A stretch of 64,000 nt of DNA from an uncultured Bacteroidales bacterium (GCA_945836755.1 CAMAMB010000005.1:1-64000), one strand, 5' to 3'; shown: positions 26,729 through 36,224, counted from the first letter of the stretch. Notes: generated by a model not told the origin, from the letters alone. Program-made: numbers and translations.

Positions 26729-27514
26729 CTACTCTTCGGCCTCGGACGCTGCGGCTCGGCGGCCGTAGAGATACCGGCCGTGGCGGCGGCTGGTAGGGCC
26801 CCTGTCGATGGCAAAGGCGGGGCAGTGGTGGAGACAGCGCAGGCAGAGGCTGCACTGCGGCTTGGTCCATACGGGATGCCCCTCGGCGTCCGGCTCAATG
26901 GCATGTTCCGGGCAGTGGCGGGCACAGAGGCCGCAGCCGGTGCAGCGGGCAGCCTCCAAGCGGAAGGCAGAGGTGCGGCGCGCGCGGCGGTAGAAGCCGT
27001 ACTCGCAGTGGGCAATGAGCGCAGAGAGGGGGCCGACGCGGTGGGTGCGGCGTTGGTCGATGGCCTTCACTATCTCCGCTATCTGAAGTTCCGCCTCCTG
27101 CTCCCTTCGCAGGTTGGCAGCCTCATTGGTGACGTCGAACAGAGGCGTGTATACGTCGACCATCCTGACGGCATAGGCTGCGTGGAGGCGCAGACCGCAG
27201 GCCTTCAGCTCTCGACGCAGCTGGGCGGCCGGATTGCCTACCACGCTGCCATAAGTGGCCACGCAGTAGGTGAAGGGTTGCTCGTCAGGACGACAGAGCA
27301 CCTCCATGCGGTGAAGATACTGCAGGACGTAGGCCGGCAGCCCGCCGAAGTAGGAAGGGAAAACGAAGCCCCATTCCCTGTGCCCGTTCAGGTCGAGGCG
27401 GGCCGTATAGGGAGAGGCGGCTTCCTCCATGCTGAGAGCCACGTCGTGGCGTGCAGCGGCTATGGCCAGGGCTACATGACGGCTGTTGCCGGTGGCAGAA
27501 AAGTAGAGTATCAT
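26729..27514 (-). CDS. EFR1-family flavodoxin/4Fe-4S ferredoxin
   Basis: This 261-aa cytoplasmic protein has a flavodoxin-like N-terminal half (MILYFSATGNSRHVALAIA, VFPSYFGGLPAYV) and a C-terminal pair of 4Fe-4S clusters (CTGCGLCARHCP and CSLCLRCLHHCP). It matches the EFR1 family of anaerobes and probably shuttles electrons between FMN and iron-sulfur partners. It is the last gene of the recJ-recQ-ABC run, 21 bp after the ABC gene, but has no evident link to DNA repair. Confidence 0.88.
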   Translation of the reverse strand: MILYFSATGNSRHVALAIAAARHDVALSMEEAASPYTARLDLNGHREWGFVFPSYFGGLPAYVLQYLHRMEVLCRPDEQPFTYCVATYGSVVGNPAAQLRRELKACGLRLHAAYAVRMVDVYTPLFDVTNEAANLRREQEAELQIAEIVKAIDQRRTHRVGPLSALIAHCEYGFYRRARRTSAFRLEAARCTGCGLCARHCPEHAIEPDAEGHPVWTKPQCSLCLRCLHHCPAFAIDRGPTSRRHGRYLYGRRAAASEAEE

Positions 27515-27535
27515 GGGAGAGACGAGATGAGGGCA

Positions 27536-29038
27536 TTAAGAGAGGACGGCACGCTCGAGACGCAGATGGTGGTCTATGCAGGGCGGCAGTTCCTCGGGGT
27601 AGTGAGTGACCATGATGAGGGTCTTGTCGGCTTGCTGCATGTAAGCCTCAATGACGGCTCGGGCCAAGGCTCGGTGGGCAGCATCGAGCCCGTGGAAGGG
27701 CTCGTCGAGGATGAGCAGCGAAGGGTGTTTGACGAAGGCCCTCACCAGGAGGATGAGCCTTTGCTCTCCCTCGCTGAGGCTGAGATAGTCGCGATTGGCC
27801 AAGTGGCCGCACCCGAAGGTCTGCAGCCACCGGCGACAATGGTCGCGCTCGCTGTCGGTCACCCGTTTATAGAGGCCGATGGTGTCGTGGAGGCCGCTGG
27901 CGGCGATGTCGATGGCGGGCAGCGACTTGTGGTAGGTGGTAAATAGCTCCGGGGCTACGTAGCCGATGTGTTTCTTGATGTCCCAGATGCTCTCGCCCGA
28001 GCCGCGTCGATGGCCGAAGAGGGTGATGGGGGTGGCGTATGCCTGAGGGTTGTCGGCGCAAACGAGGGAGAGCAGGGTCGACTTGCCTGCGCCGTTAGGT
28101 CCGGTGAGTGCCCAGTGTTCTCCGCGCTTCACCTGCCAGTCGATGTCGCGCAGCAGGTAGTGGCCGTCGTAGCAGACGCTGACGTGGTCGAAGTGAGCCA
28201 CGATGGCAGCCTTCTCAGTGGCGGCCTCTTCGTGTCGCGCTGCCCACTGCGAGGGGCACGGGGGCAGGCTGACCGGTTGAGCCTGGACACGGGCTACGGC
28301 TGTGGCCTCGCAGGTGGTGGCGCGGGCCATGAAGTCGGCGTATGGCTCGGTGGCGACGACGTGGCCGCAATCCATGCTTACGACCTGCCGGGTGAAGGGA
28401 GGTATGTCGTCAATACGGCTTACCACCACGATGAGCGTGAGCCGCTCGGCGAGCTGGCGCAGCAGTCGGGCGAAGGTGGCGCGGGCCTCCTTGTCAAGCC
28501 CGATATAGGGGTTGTCGATCACCAGTAGCTGAGGGCGGGTGTAGAGCATACGGGCGGTCTGTAGGCGTCGCAGTTCGCCGCTGGAGAGCAGGTTGATGGG
28601 TTTGTCGAGATGGGCGAGGATGCCCGTGGCCTCCACCCACTGCTCCACCTCAGCGTCGGGCTCGTGGTCGGCTGCGGCCCTGCTTCTTTGCAAGAGCTCA
28701 GCCACACTGGGGAATGGCTGCTCGTCGGCCCTGTTCCAGCGCTGCTGATAGTAGGCAGGCTCGGCACCACCGTAGACACTGCGGAAAGAGATGCAGCGGA
28801 TGCACTCGGACAGGCGCAAAGGGCCTTCGGTGGTGGCGGCGAAGTGGGTGCGATAGGCGTCGCCGAGCAGGGCACGAGCTCCGCTTATCTGCTGGGCTAG
28901 CATCGTCTTTCCCGACCCGTTCGGGCCGTAGATGACCGTGTGTTGGCGGGGCGCGATGCTGAAGTCATAGGGGGCGGCAAGCCGGTATTGCGGGTGGCGG
29001 GCCACGCCCCGGTGTATGCTGATGAGAGGTTGCGACAT
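27536..29038 (-). CDS. tandem ATP-binding cassette protein (ModF-like)
   Basis: This is a 500-aa protein from ATG 29038 (MSQPLISIHRGVA); the track's 56-residue extension overlaps the recQ end and is rejected. It has two ABC domains in one chain. The first has Walker A GPNGSGKT, signature LLSSGELRR and an altered Walker B LLVIDNPYIGLD, with Asn where Glu is expected. The second has GPNGAGKST, SLSEGEQR and LLILDEPFHGLD. This matches the ModF/PhrA type rather than a translation ABC-F factor. No permease is adjacent, so the role is open. Confidence 0.8.
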   Translation of the reverse strand: MSQPLISIHRGVARHPQYRLAAPYDFSIAPRQHTVIYGPNGSGKTMLAQQISGARALLGDAYRTHFAATTEGPLRLSECIRCISFRSVYGGAEPAYYQQRWNRADEQPFPSVAELLQRSRAAADHEPDAEVEQWVEATGILAHLDKPINLLSSGELRRLQTARMLYTRPQLLVIDNPYIGLDKEARATFARLLRQLAERLTLIVVVSRIDDIPPFTRQVVSMDCGHVVATEPYADFMARATTCEATAVARVQAQPVSLPPCPSQWAARHEEAATEKAAIVAHFDHVSVCYDGHYLLRDIDWQVKRGEHWALTGPNGAGKSTLLSLVCADNPQAYATPITLFGHRRGSGESIWDIKKHIGYVAPELFTTYHKSLPAIDIAASGLHDTIGLYKRVTDSERDHCRRWLQTFGCGHLANRDYLSLSEGEQRLILLVRAFVKHPSLLILDEPFHGLDAAHRALARAVIEAYMQQADKTLIMVTHYPEELPPCIDHHLRLERAVLS

Positions 29039-29106
29039 AATGGAGAGAGAGAGGTGGGTGGAAGGGAGAGGGAGGCTTCGGGACCAGACCAGAGCGCCGT
29101 CGGTGT

Positions 29107-31032
29107 TCATTGGGCAAGGCCGGCGTGATACATTCCGTCGCGGCAGCAAATTTTTCCTTCGTCGAGGAGGGCTCGCAGAACGTGTCCCACGCGGGCCTCG
29201 TCCCATTGGCTGATGTCTATGTCCTGTGGAGCGAGCGGTTTCCCCTTCTCTAACATGGCCAGGATGTAGGTGCTGATTTCAGCGTCGGTGTCGGCCGGCT
29301 TTACTGGCGGTCGTGTGTCGGCGGGCTTGTTGAGGCAGATGTCACAGCCGCCGCAGTTGTCGGCGTCGTCGTCGAAGTATCTGAGCAGGTAGCGGCTTCG
29401 GCAGAGCTCTGTCTCTTTGAGGTAGCCGATCATGGCATTGACGCGTTGCTCAAATTGCTTCTTGCGCAGATCGTATACCTCTGTGGGCAGGTCGATATAC
29501 TCGGTCTTCAGACGCCGGCACAGGTAAGTGATGCGGGGCACCCTCTTGGCCGGCACGTAGTTGAGTAGGCGGTGGCGCGTGAGGCTTTTCAGTGTCTCGT
29601 ACACCCGGTGTGGGTCGAGGCCGGATGCCTCGCAGATGATAGTCTCGTTAATGGGCATGTAATCAGCAAAGACGCCGGTGCAACAGCGCAGCACCGCCTG
29701 GAGCACCCGCTCCTCGTCGCTGTTCAGATAGTCTATGTGATAGAGGTCGTCACGCCGGACAATGAACATGAGGCGCGACTGTGCCTCGTCCTCATCGCTG
29801 TAACAGATGTAGCCGGCGCGTTCCAGCAGGTGGATGGCACTCTGTACGAGGGTGGGGAAGTGGTGGAAGGTTTTGCTGAACCCCTCCAGGTTGAACTCAA
29901 AGGTGCGGTCTTCGCCTTCACCCTCGGCCACCTGCAGGTAGCATGCCACGTCCTCATACACCTGCCTGACGTAGTCGCGCGGGGGATAGTTCTCGCCCAC
30001 CCTGCGTCTGAGCAGGGCCACGTCGTGGTCGTTGCAGAGCAGCACGGCATAGCTCAGCCCGCCGTCTCGGCCTGCGCGCCCGGCTTCCTGGAAGTAGGCC
30101 TCGAGGCTGTCGGGCACGTTGTAGTGAATGACGAGCCGCACGTCGGGCTTGTCAATGCCCATGCCGAAGGCGTTGGTTGCCACCATGACCCTTGTGAGAT
30201 CGTTTTGCCAAAGCTCCTGCCGGGCGTCCTTCTCGGCCGAAGTGATACGGGCGTGATAGTGCATGGCGGTGATGCCCTTGGCCTGTAGCTCCTTCACCAG
30301 TTCGGCAGTGGCGTTGCGGTTGCGGGTATAGACGATGGCGCTCCCCCCGACGCTCCTGAGAATGTGAATGATTTCAGCGATTTTGTCGTCGGTTCTACGC
30401 ACCACGTAACGCAGGTTCTTGCGCTCGAAGCTCATGCGGAAGAGTTTCCCCTCCTTGAAAGCCAGCTTCTGCTGTATGTCCTTGCAGACGGCCGTGGTGG
30501 CCGTGGCGGTGAGGGCCAGTACAGGCACTCCGGGGAGCAGGGCGCGTATCTCGGCGATGCGCAGATAGTGAGGCCGGAAGTCATAGCCCCATTGTGAGAT
30601 GCAGTGGGCTTCGTCCACCACGAGCATGCTCACTTTGATGCTCCGCAGGCGGCTCTGAAAGAGAGGGGTGACCAGACGCTCGGGCGACACGTAGAGAAGC
30701 TTGTATGCTCCGTAGTGGGCGTTGTCTAAGTGGCGAATGATGTCCTTGTGCGTCATGCCGGAGTAGATGGCCGCTGCCATGATGCCTCGCTTGCGCAGGT
30801 TGGCCACCTGGTCCTTCATGAGGGCGATGAGGGGGGTTATCACAAGACAGGTGCCTTCCATCAGAATGGCCGGCACCTGGAACGTGATACTCTTGCCACC
30901 GCCCGTAGGCATGAGGCCGAGGGTGTCGTGACCTTCGGCTATGCTGCGGATGATGTCTGCCTGTATGCCGCGAAAGTGAGGGTATCCCCACACGCGGCGC
31001 AGTGTATCCTGATATGCCTTTGCGTCGTACAT
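29107..31032 (-). CDS. recQ: ATP-dependent DNA helicase RecQ
   Basis: This 641-aa superfamily 2 helicase unwinds recombination and repair intermediates 3' to 5'. Motifs are LMPTGGGKSITFQVP (Walker A), VVDEAHCISQWGYDFRP (DEAH plus aromatic loop), NAFGMGIDKPDVR and QEAGRAGRDG. The zinc-binding RQC region ends in CGGCDIC. The C-terminal segment after residue ~560 is short and I cannot confirm an HRDC domain. It lies between recJ and the ABC gene on one strand, so recJ-recQ form a natural resection pair. Confidence 0.95.
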   Translation of the reverse strand: MYDAKAYQDTLRRVWGYPHFRGIQADIIRSIAEGHDTLGLMPTGGGKSITFQVPAILMEGTCLVITPLIALMKDQVANLRKRGIMAAAIYSGMTHKDIIRHLDNAHYGAYKLLYVSPERLVTPLFQSRLRSIKVSMLVVDEAHCISQWGYDFRPHYLRIAEIRALLPGVPVLALTATATTAVCKDIQQKLAFKEGKLFRMSFERKNLRYVVRRTDDKIAEIIHILRSVGGSAIVYTRNRNATAELVKELQAKGITAMHYHARITSAEKDARQELWQNDLTRVMVATNAFGMGIDKPDVRLVIHYNVPDSLEAYFQEAGRAGRDGGLSYAVLLCNDHDVALLRRRVGENYPPRDYVRQVYEDVACYLQVAEGEGEDRTFEFNLEGFSKTFHHFPTLVQSAIHLLERAGYICYSDEDEAQSRLMFIVRRDDLYHIDYLNSDEERVLQAVLRCCTGVFADYMPINETIICEASGLDPHRVYETLKSLTRHRLLNYVPAKRVPRITYLCRRLKTEYIDLPTEVYDLRKKQFEQRVNAMIGYLKETELCRSRYLLRYFDDDADNCGGCDICLNKPADTRPPVKPADTDAEISTYILAMLEKGKPLAPQDIDISQWDEARVGHVLRALLDEGKICCRDGMYHAGLAQ

Positions 31033-31082
31033 GGTTGAGTGTCAAGGATGTGGGCGGGCTGCGAGCCGCGGACGGTCCGGCG

Positions 31083-32888
31083 TCAAGCCTCTGCGGGGAT
31101 GGTGGCCGGTGATTGGTCGTGGGGGGCTGCGGCGGGCTTGTCGTCGGGTAGTGCGGCCGGGTCTTGCTGCCGCTCGCGAGGTCTGATGTCAATGATCTGC
31201 AGCTGCACGTCGCCGCGCTTGTGCGTGTTCTCCTCGATGGTATAGCAGATGTCGAACGACTGTTTCGTCTTGATGTAGCGTGCCTGTGAGCTCTGGCCGA
31301 AGGCGATGCCATTCATCACGTGGTTTATCTTATCGTCCACAAGTTCCAGCTTGATGTGCTCCTGGCCACGTCCCACCACCTTGCTTGTGCCGTAGTCGTA
31401 GACCTTCTTGGTGCAAAACACGGGCTTCTCGTTCATCGGTCCGAAGGGGGCAAAGCGCCTGAGCTGCTGGTAGAAACGGAAGTTGACGTCTTTAAATTCG
31501 AGCAGGGCGTCTATGTTGAGGCTGGCCTTCGTCTGCTCGTCGAGGATGTGCTCGGCCACGTATGCCTCAAAGCGTGTGGCAAACTCTTCCACGTGCTCCA
31601 CGCGCAGGGTAAGCCCCGCGGCATAGGTGTGGCCGCCAAAGTTCTCCAGCAGGTCGGCGCAGCTTTGAATGGCCTTGTACACGTCGAAGCCTGAGACGGA
31701 GCGGGCCGACCCCGTGGCCAGTCCCTCACTACGTGTAAGCACCACCGCCGGACGATAGTACTGCTCGGTAAGTCGCGAGGCCACGATGCCGATCACACCT
31801 TTGTGCCAGTCTTCGTTGTAGATGACCACGCTGCGGCGGCTGTTCATGTCGGGCAGGGCAGCAGCTTGCTCCATGGCCTGCTCCGTAATCTGCTTGTCTA
31901 AGTCCTTGCGTGCCTCGTTGTAGAGGTTGATATGGCCGGCCATGTCGAGCGCCTTGGCATAATCCTTCTCTACGAGCAGCTCGACGGCCTCTTTGCCGTT
32001 CTGCATACGCCCCGAGGCATTGATGCGTGGGCCAATCTTAAACACGATGTCGTTCATCGTCAGCTCCTTGTCCGTCATGCCGCATATGTCGGCTATGGCC
32101 TTCAGCCCGATGCTCGGGTTGGCGTTCAGACAGCGCAGGCCGTGGTAGGCCAGCACGCGGTTCTCCCCCATGACAGGCACGATGTCTGAGGCTATGCTGA
32201 CGGCACACAGGTCGAGCAGCTGCAGGAGCTTGTTCTGCTCGATGCCGTTGCTTATGGCGAAGGCTTGCATAAACTTAAAGCCCACGCCGCAACCCGAGAG
32301 CTCGGTGTAGGGATAAGTGTTGTCGGAGCGTTTGGGGTTAAGGATGGCCACAGCGTCGGGCAGGATCTCGTCGGGCACGTGATGGTCGCAGATGATGAAG
32401 TCGATGCCTTTCTCCTTGGCGTATGCTATTTCGCGTGTCGCCTTGATGCCGCAGTCGAGCACGATGATAAGGCGCACGTCAGTCTCGGCAGCAAAGTCTA
32501 TGCCCTTGAAGCTGATGCCGTAGCCCTCCTCGTAGCGGTCGGGGATATAGTAGTCGATGTTGGAGTAGTACTGACGCAGGAAGCGATAGACGAGGGCGAC
32601 GGCGGTACATCCGTCCACGTCGTAGTCGCCATAGACCAGGATACGCTCTTTCCGTCCCATGGCCTCGTTGAGCCGGTCGACGGCCTTGTCCATGGAGTTC
32701 ATGAGGAAGGGGTCGTGCAGCTCTTGCAGGTGTGGACGGAAGAAGCGCGCCGCCTCCTCCTTGGAGCGGATGCCCCGGTCGTGGAGAAGCTTTGCCAAGG
32801 CCGGGTGTACACGTGTGGCTGCGGCCAGCTCGTGTATCTCCGCCTCGGCCTGCTCGTCGGGGGCGTCATAGTTCCATTTGTAAATCAT
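31083..32888 (-). CDS. recJ: single-stranded-DNA-specific exonuclease RecJ
   Basis: This 601-aa 5'-3' exonuclease of the DHH family has motifs VYGDYDVDGCTAVALVYRF, LDCGIKA and FIICDHHVPDE. The DHHA1 region includes GGHTYAAGLTLRV, and an OB-like domain follows. The last ~30 residues are low-complexity Pro/Ala and probably disordered. It acts in mismatch, base-excision and recombination repair. It is first in the recJ-recQ run (50-bp gap). A near-consensus -7 element TAACTTTA lies at 32977-32984 on the minus strand. Confidence 0.95.
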   Translation of the reverse strand: MIYKWNYDAPDEQAEAEIHELAAATRVHPALAKLLHDRGIRSKEEAARFFRPHLQELHDPFLMNSMDKAVDRLNEAMGRKERILVYGDYDVDGCTAVALVYRFLRQYYSNIDYYIPDRYEEGYGISFKGIDFAAETDVRLIIVLDCGIKATREIAYAKEKGIDFIICDHHVPDEILPDAVAILNPKRSDNTYPYTELSGCGVGFKFMQAFAISNGIEQNKLLQLLDLCAVSIASDIVPVMGENRVLAYHGLRCLNANPSIGLKAIADICGMTDKELTMNDIVFKIGPRINASGRMQNGKEAVELLVEKDYAKALDMAGHINLYNEARKDLDKQITEQAMEQAAALPDMNSRRSVVIYNEDWHKGVIGIVASRLTEQYYRPAVVLTRSEGLATGSARSVSGFDVYKAIQSCADLLENFGGHTYAAGLTLRVEHVEEFATRFEAYVAEHILDEQTKASLNIDALLEFKDVNFRFYQQLRRFAPFGPMNEKPVFCTKKVYDYGTSKVVGRGQEHIKLELVDDKINHVMNGIAFGQSSQARYIKTKQSFDICYTIEENTHKRGDVQLQIIDIRPRERQQDPAALPDDKPAAAPHDQSPATIPAEA

Positions 32889-33180
32889 GGTGTTATGTGG
32901 TGTTGTGATTGTCGGTGCAGGGTGGAGGTAGCCCGTCGGCCGGGGACCAACATGGCGCAGTACTCCAATTAAGCCGTAAAGTTACATACAAATGGCGAAA
33001 AAATGGCCTTCTCCCTTTCAGAAAGTGCGGTACGGGGTGGGGAGAAGGCTATGGTAAATCCCTTATCGTGGTGACACTACATAGGTTGAAGTTAAGGGAT
33101 GGAACGGGTGGGGAGGCTATTTATATATTACAGTGTCAAGTCAAGTCTTGTCTTTGTGTGGGGCGCTGAATGTGCTACAA
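32889..33180. other. gene-free gap between restriction-modification operon and recJ
   Basis: This 292-bp A+T-richer stretch contains a weak promoter-like TAACTTTA (minus strand, 32977-32984) for recJ. I see no convincing terminator for the methyltransferase gene that ends at its right edge. The 86-aa track ORF has no protein-like features. Confidence 0.5.
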
Positions 33181-34407
33181 CTAATAATTGGTGATGATTA
33201 GATGGGTGGCGTTTTTGTTGTTCCTATTCATAAAGCTCACTAAATACTCCTTGTCGAATGTCTGTATACTTATGCCGGGCTTCCGGTATAGGCTGTAAAT
33301 GAAGTCTGTATACTTGATGATGAGCATCCACTTGGCCTTGCACTCGTGCAGCAGATAGTTTGACAGCCTAACCTGGTCGTCTCGCGTAAAAGCATTTTGG
33401 GCATAAGTGTTGAACTCGCTGTCATAAGGGGGGTCAAGGAAAATGAAATCTTTGGCAGTCGGGCTCGTCTGTCGTAGGAACTCTTCGAAGTCTGCATGGT
33501 AGATGTGTGCACGTGAGAAGTGTTCCTGCAGCGGGGAGGATAGGTAGTATGCCAGTTTCTTGTCCATCAGCTTGGCATTATAAGCAATCCCGCCGTAGGG
33601 TACATTGAACTCGCCTTTGGCGCTGTAGCGGAACATGCCACTGTAGGAGTAGTTTCGTAGGAAGAAGAATAGGGCGCAGTGGACGGGGGCGTCGGGGGAG
33701 GTGTTCTCCTTATTATATATATGGCGGTAGGTCATGTAGAGGCCACTTTTGAGCGCGGCTTCCATGTTGTCGTATAGGTCCTTCTCAATGAGGGGATGCT
33801 TTTCCAGTTCCAGCTGCCTCATTCGCTTCATCTTTCGCAGTAGGTTGCCGGTTATCTGTTTGCGGAATACGTCTATGTAGATGTAGAAGTTGCCTCTCAG
33901 TATGTGGCTTATCTGTTTCTCATGGTCTGCTACGAATGTGAGGATGTCGTTTTGCAGGACCTGTTCATTGCCTTGTAGCCTGTGCGAAATATAGATGCGG
34001 TAGAGCTGATGGTCTGACAGCAGGAGCTTGCCTGTTTGCTGCCAGGCAAGGTCCATTTCTTTGACCAGGTCCATGAAGTCGGGATTGCTTGCGGCGATTT
34101 GTCGGTAGAGTGCAATCAACTCGGCCGAAAGGTCATTGATGTAGTACTCGCCGGCCTGTACAGCCATGAATACTGAGCCTCCTCCCACGAATGGCTCATA
34201 GTATCTGTGAAACTTGGGGATGTTGGGGAGAATATATTTCAGCTCTTTCTCCTTCCCTCCGGGCCATTTGATGATGGGGCGGAGTATGGTGGAAGCGAGG
34301 CCGTCTGTCGATGCCTGAGCTGAGGGGCATCTCCCATTCTCTCCGCCTTGTAGGGGAGGGGTTATGATGGTCTGGCTATGGGCCGGGCAGGTGTTACCTT
34401 GTGCCAT
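33181..34407 (-). CDS. D12-class DNA adenine (N6) methyltransferase
   Basis: This is a 408-aa protein from ATG 34407, 7 bp after the stop of the preceding methyltransferase. The D12/Dam-type core starts near residue 42: PIIKWPGGKEKEL, then the AdoMet motif YEPFVGGGSVFMA, IKYTDF and catalytic IFLDPPYDSEF. It methylates adenine and protects the host from the operon's endonuclease. The first ~40 residues (TPPLQGGENGRCPSAQA) look like translated repeat DNA and may not be native. Gene order is nuclease, methyltransferase, methyltransferase. Confidence 0.88.
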   Translation of the reverse strand: MAQGNTCPAHSQTIITPPLQGGENGRCPSAQASTDGLASTILRPIIKWPGGKEKELKYILPNIPKFHRYYEPFVGGGSVFMAVQAGEYYINDLSAELIALYRQIAASNPDFMDLVKEMDLAWQQTGKLLLSDHQLYRIYISHRLQGNEQVLQNDILTFVADHEKQISHILRGNFYIYIDVFRKQITGNLLRKMKRMRQLELEKHPLIEKDLYDNMEAALKSGLYMTYRHIYNKENTSPDAPVHCALFFFLRNYSYSGMFRYSAKGEFNVPYGGIAYNAKLMDKKLAYYLSSPLQEHFSRAHIYHADFEEFLRQTSPTAKDFIFLDPPYDSEFNTYAQNAFTRDDQVRLSNYLLHECKAKWMLIIKYTDFIYSLYRKPGISIQTFDKEYLVSFMNRNNKNATHLIITNY

Positions 34408-34414
34408 GGGGGCT

Positions 34415-35161
34415 TTACTTTTGGGTTTCCTGTATGCGCTGCAGGGTGTGGTTAATTCTATTGTATGCTGCGTCGTAATATGTGCGGTCAATCTCCACTC
34501 CTATATATCGTCGCCCGAGTTCTAAGGCAGCCACACCTACTGAGCCAACTCCCATGAAGGGGTCAAATATGATGTCATCTTCGTTGGAGGCAATTCTTAT
34601 CATCTTCTTCAGGATGGAGGTAGGCTTCTGGGTGGGATGTTTGGGTGATTTGAGGCGCTCAGGGGGCATGCAGATGGGGCTTTCTAAGAAGTTGTGCATT
34701 TCTGATTGCGATATGAAGTTCCAGGTGTGGCGCTTGTTCCAGCAGGTGAATATCATCTCGCAGCTGTTAAGAAACCCCGCCTTATATATCTTAGGTGCAG
34801 GGTTGGTCTTATGCCATACGATGAAGTTGGAGGTGTCAAACCTCTTGTCGAGACAGTTGTACCATCTCCCGATATGATTATAGGAGGTGAAGATAAATAA
34901 GTTACCTGAGGGTTTGAGTACACGTATGAAGTCGTCGGCCCATTCTTCCGGGCAGAACTCTACTTTGTCCCATTCGGCCACATCGTTGTTCATGTCTGCG
35001 CGTCCGGGAAGGGGAATGTTACCTGTAGAATGAAGTCCCAGATTATACGGCGGGTCGGTCAGGATGAAGTCGATAGAGTGGTCGGGGAGCTGCTTGATGA
35101 TAGTTCTGCTGTCGCCGTGCAGCACACTCTTGCGCCAGTGGGGGTCATGCGTCATCATCAT
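34415..35161 (-). CDS. beta-class DNA amino-methyltransferase (N6A or N4C)
   Basis: This 248-aa enzyme carries the catalytic motif DFILTDPPYNLGL before the AdoMet-binding motif DPFMGVGSVGVAALELGRRYIGVEID, which is the beta-class order of motifs. A KSPKHPTQKP segment between them is typical of this group. It belongs to a three-gene restriction-modification operon with two methyltransferases, resembling DpnII-type systems in layout. It overlaps the endonuclease stop codon by 17 bp. Whether it marks A or C cannot be settled by eye. Confidence 0.9.
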   Translation of the reverse strand: MMMTHDPHWRKSVLHGDSRTIIKQLPDHSIDFILTDPPYNLGLHSTGNIPLPGRADMNNDVAEWDKVEFCPEEWADDFIRVLKPSGNLFIFTSYNHIGRWYNCLDKRFDTSNFIVWHKTNPAPKIYKAGFLNSCEMIFTCWNKRHTWNFISQSEMHNFLESPICMPPERLKSPKHPTQKPTSILKKMIRIASNEDDIIFDPFMGVGSVGVAALELGRRYIGVEIDRTYYDAAYNRINHTLQRIQETQK

Positions 35162-35969
35162 CGGTAAGGTATGCTGCCTGTATATCGTTCAGGGCTTCTG
35201 TGATGTAATGTGCTTGCTTCTTATATTCGTCCATGACAATGTGAAAACCTTCATCCCACTTGCAGACTAAATTCCAGAAGTCGCGGCTGATGCAAAGCTC
35301 CTCGTTGGCAAAGAACTGACGTACACGGCCTTGTGTCCAAGGTCGGCCTTCTCCATAGCGGTTGTACGCTGTGGCAAATAGTATCCTGACTTTATTCTCA
35401 CCAAGCCGGTTGGTTAATATGCAATACTGCTCGAGCAGGGCTTCCTTCTCTGAGCGAGCCTTTTTGTTGTCCAGGTCACCACCAATTTTAAGCTCTATCA
35501 GGTAGTGATTCCCGCTTTCTTTGTCTATGAGGTAGTAGTCGCTCTCGTGCCTTTTGGTGTGGGCTGTACCCTGAAGCCTCGAAATGCCCTCATAGTCGCT
35601 CACTTGGGGGATACGCCTATCTTTGGGCCGTTTGTACTGCTCAAGCAGCTCGGCTATATAGTCTGTCTGCTCTTTGTAGAGTATACCCTCCACGTGTTGG
35701 CTGACCTCATAGTTCATCTTGGCTATACAGATGGCCATCCTCTCCAGCATGTTGCCCAAGGAGCTGTCTAATGAACAGGCCAAGGCTGAGTAGTACTGTA
35801 TTTCAGGGCCTAATGTCGCGATGAAGATGTTGTGTATCTTCATGTTGATCACTCCATTCTCATTATCTACTTCAGCGAGATGCCGGGTGGCAAAGCCTTC
35901 TGCGTACGACCTGACAGCGCTTTCGACAATGCAGCGAATGGCCTTTTCTTTGTCAATGCTATTTTTCAT
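35145..35969 (-). CDS. putative Type II restriction endonuclease
   Basis: This is a 274-aa protein from ATG 35969 (MKNSIDKEKAIRCIVESAV). A PD-(D/E)xK-like core is visible: HESDYYLIDKESGNHYLIELKIGGDLDNKKA, where the acidic residue plus E-L-K would bind metal. No known DNA-binding domain is recognised. Its place as first gene of an operon with two DNA methyltransferases makes restriction endonuclease the best call. An ApaLI- or TdeIII-like family is possible from memory but unproven, and it does not look like DpnII/MboI. The recognition site is unknown. The gene is A+T-richer than its neighbours, suggesting transfer. Confidence 0.72.
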   Translation of the reverse strand: MKNSIDKEKAIRCIVESAVRSYAEGFATRHLAEVDNENGVINMKIHNIFIATLGPEIQYYSALACSLDSSLGNMLERMAICIAKMNYEVSQHVEGILYKEQTDYIAELLEQYKRPKDRRIPQVSDYEGISRLQGTAHTKRHESDYYLIDKESGNHYLIELKIGGDLDNKKARSEKEALLEQYCILTNRLGENKVRILFATAYNRYGEGRPWTQGRVRQFFANEELCISRDFWNLVCKWDEGFHIVMDEYKKQAHYITEALNDIQAAYLTDDDDA

Positions 35970-36061
35970 AGACGTTTGATGGTTTGCGTGCAATCTCCAC
36001 AAGGTGGGCGGATGCGTGTGGTGAAGCGTACGAATGGGCGTCACCTATCATATTGATTGAG

Positions 36062-36091
36062 CAAATATAGTTAAAAATGTGTACATGGCAA
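36062..36091 (-). promoter_or_regulatory. promoter of restriction-modification operon (TTG-N19-TATATTTG)
   Basis: On the minus strand TTG (36089-36091) is followed after 19 bp by TATATTTG (36062-36069), a full Bacteroidetes -33/-7 promoter. Transcription would start near 36055, about 85 nt before the nuclease ATG. Confidence 0.65.
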
Positions 36092-36224
36092 TCTTGTCTG
36101 GCTAATAGTGGTGTGTGTAGATGTCCGGGGGCATGTTGTGTGGCTTGGCTGGATGGCGGCAGGCGGTGGGTGGCTCTGAGGGGGTGCTGCTTGTGCAATA
36201 TGATTTCGGGTCGTGGCTTTGGTT

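Noticed and set aside
26687-27946. 419-aa plus-strand ORF
   Set aside because: Antisense to the EFR1 ferredoxin and ABC genes and begins inside the terminator.
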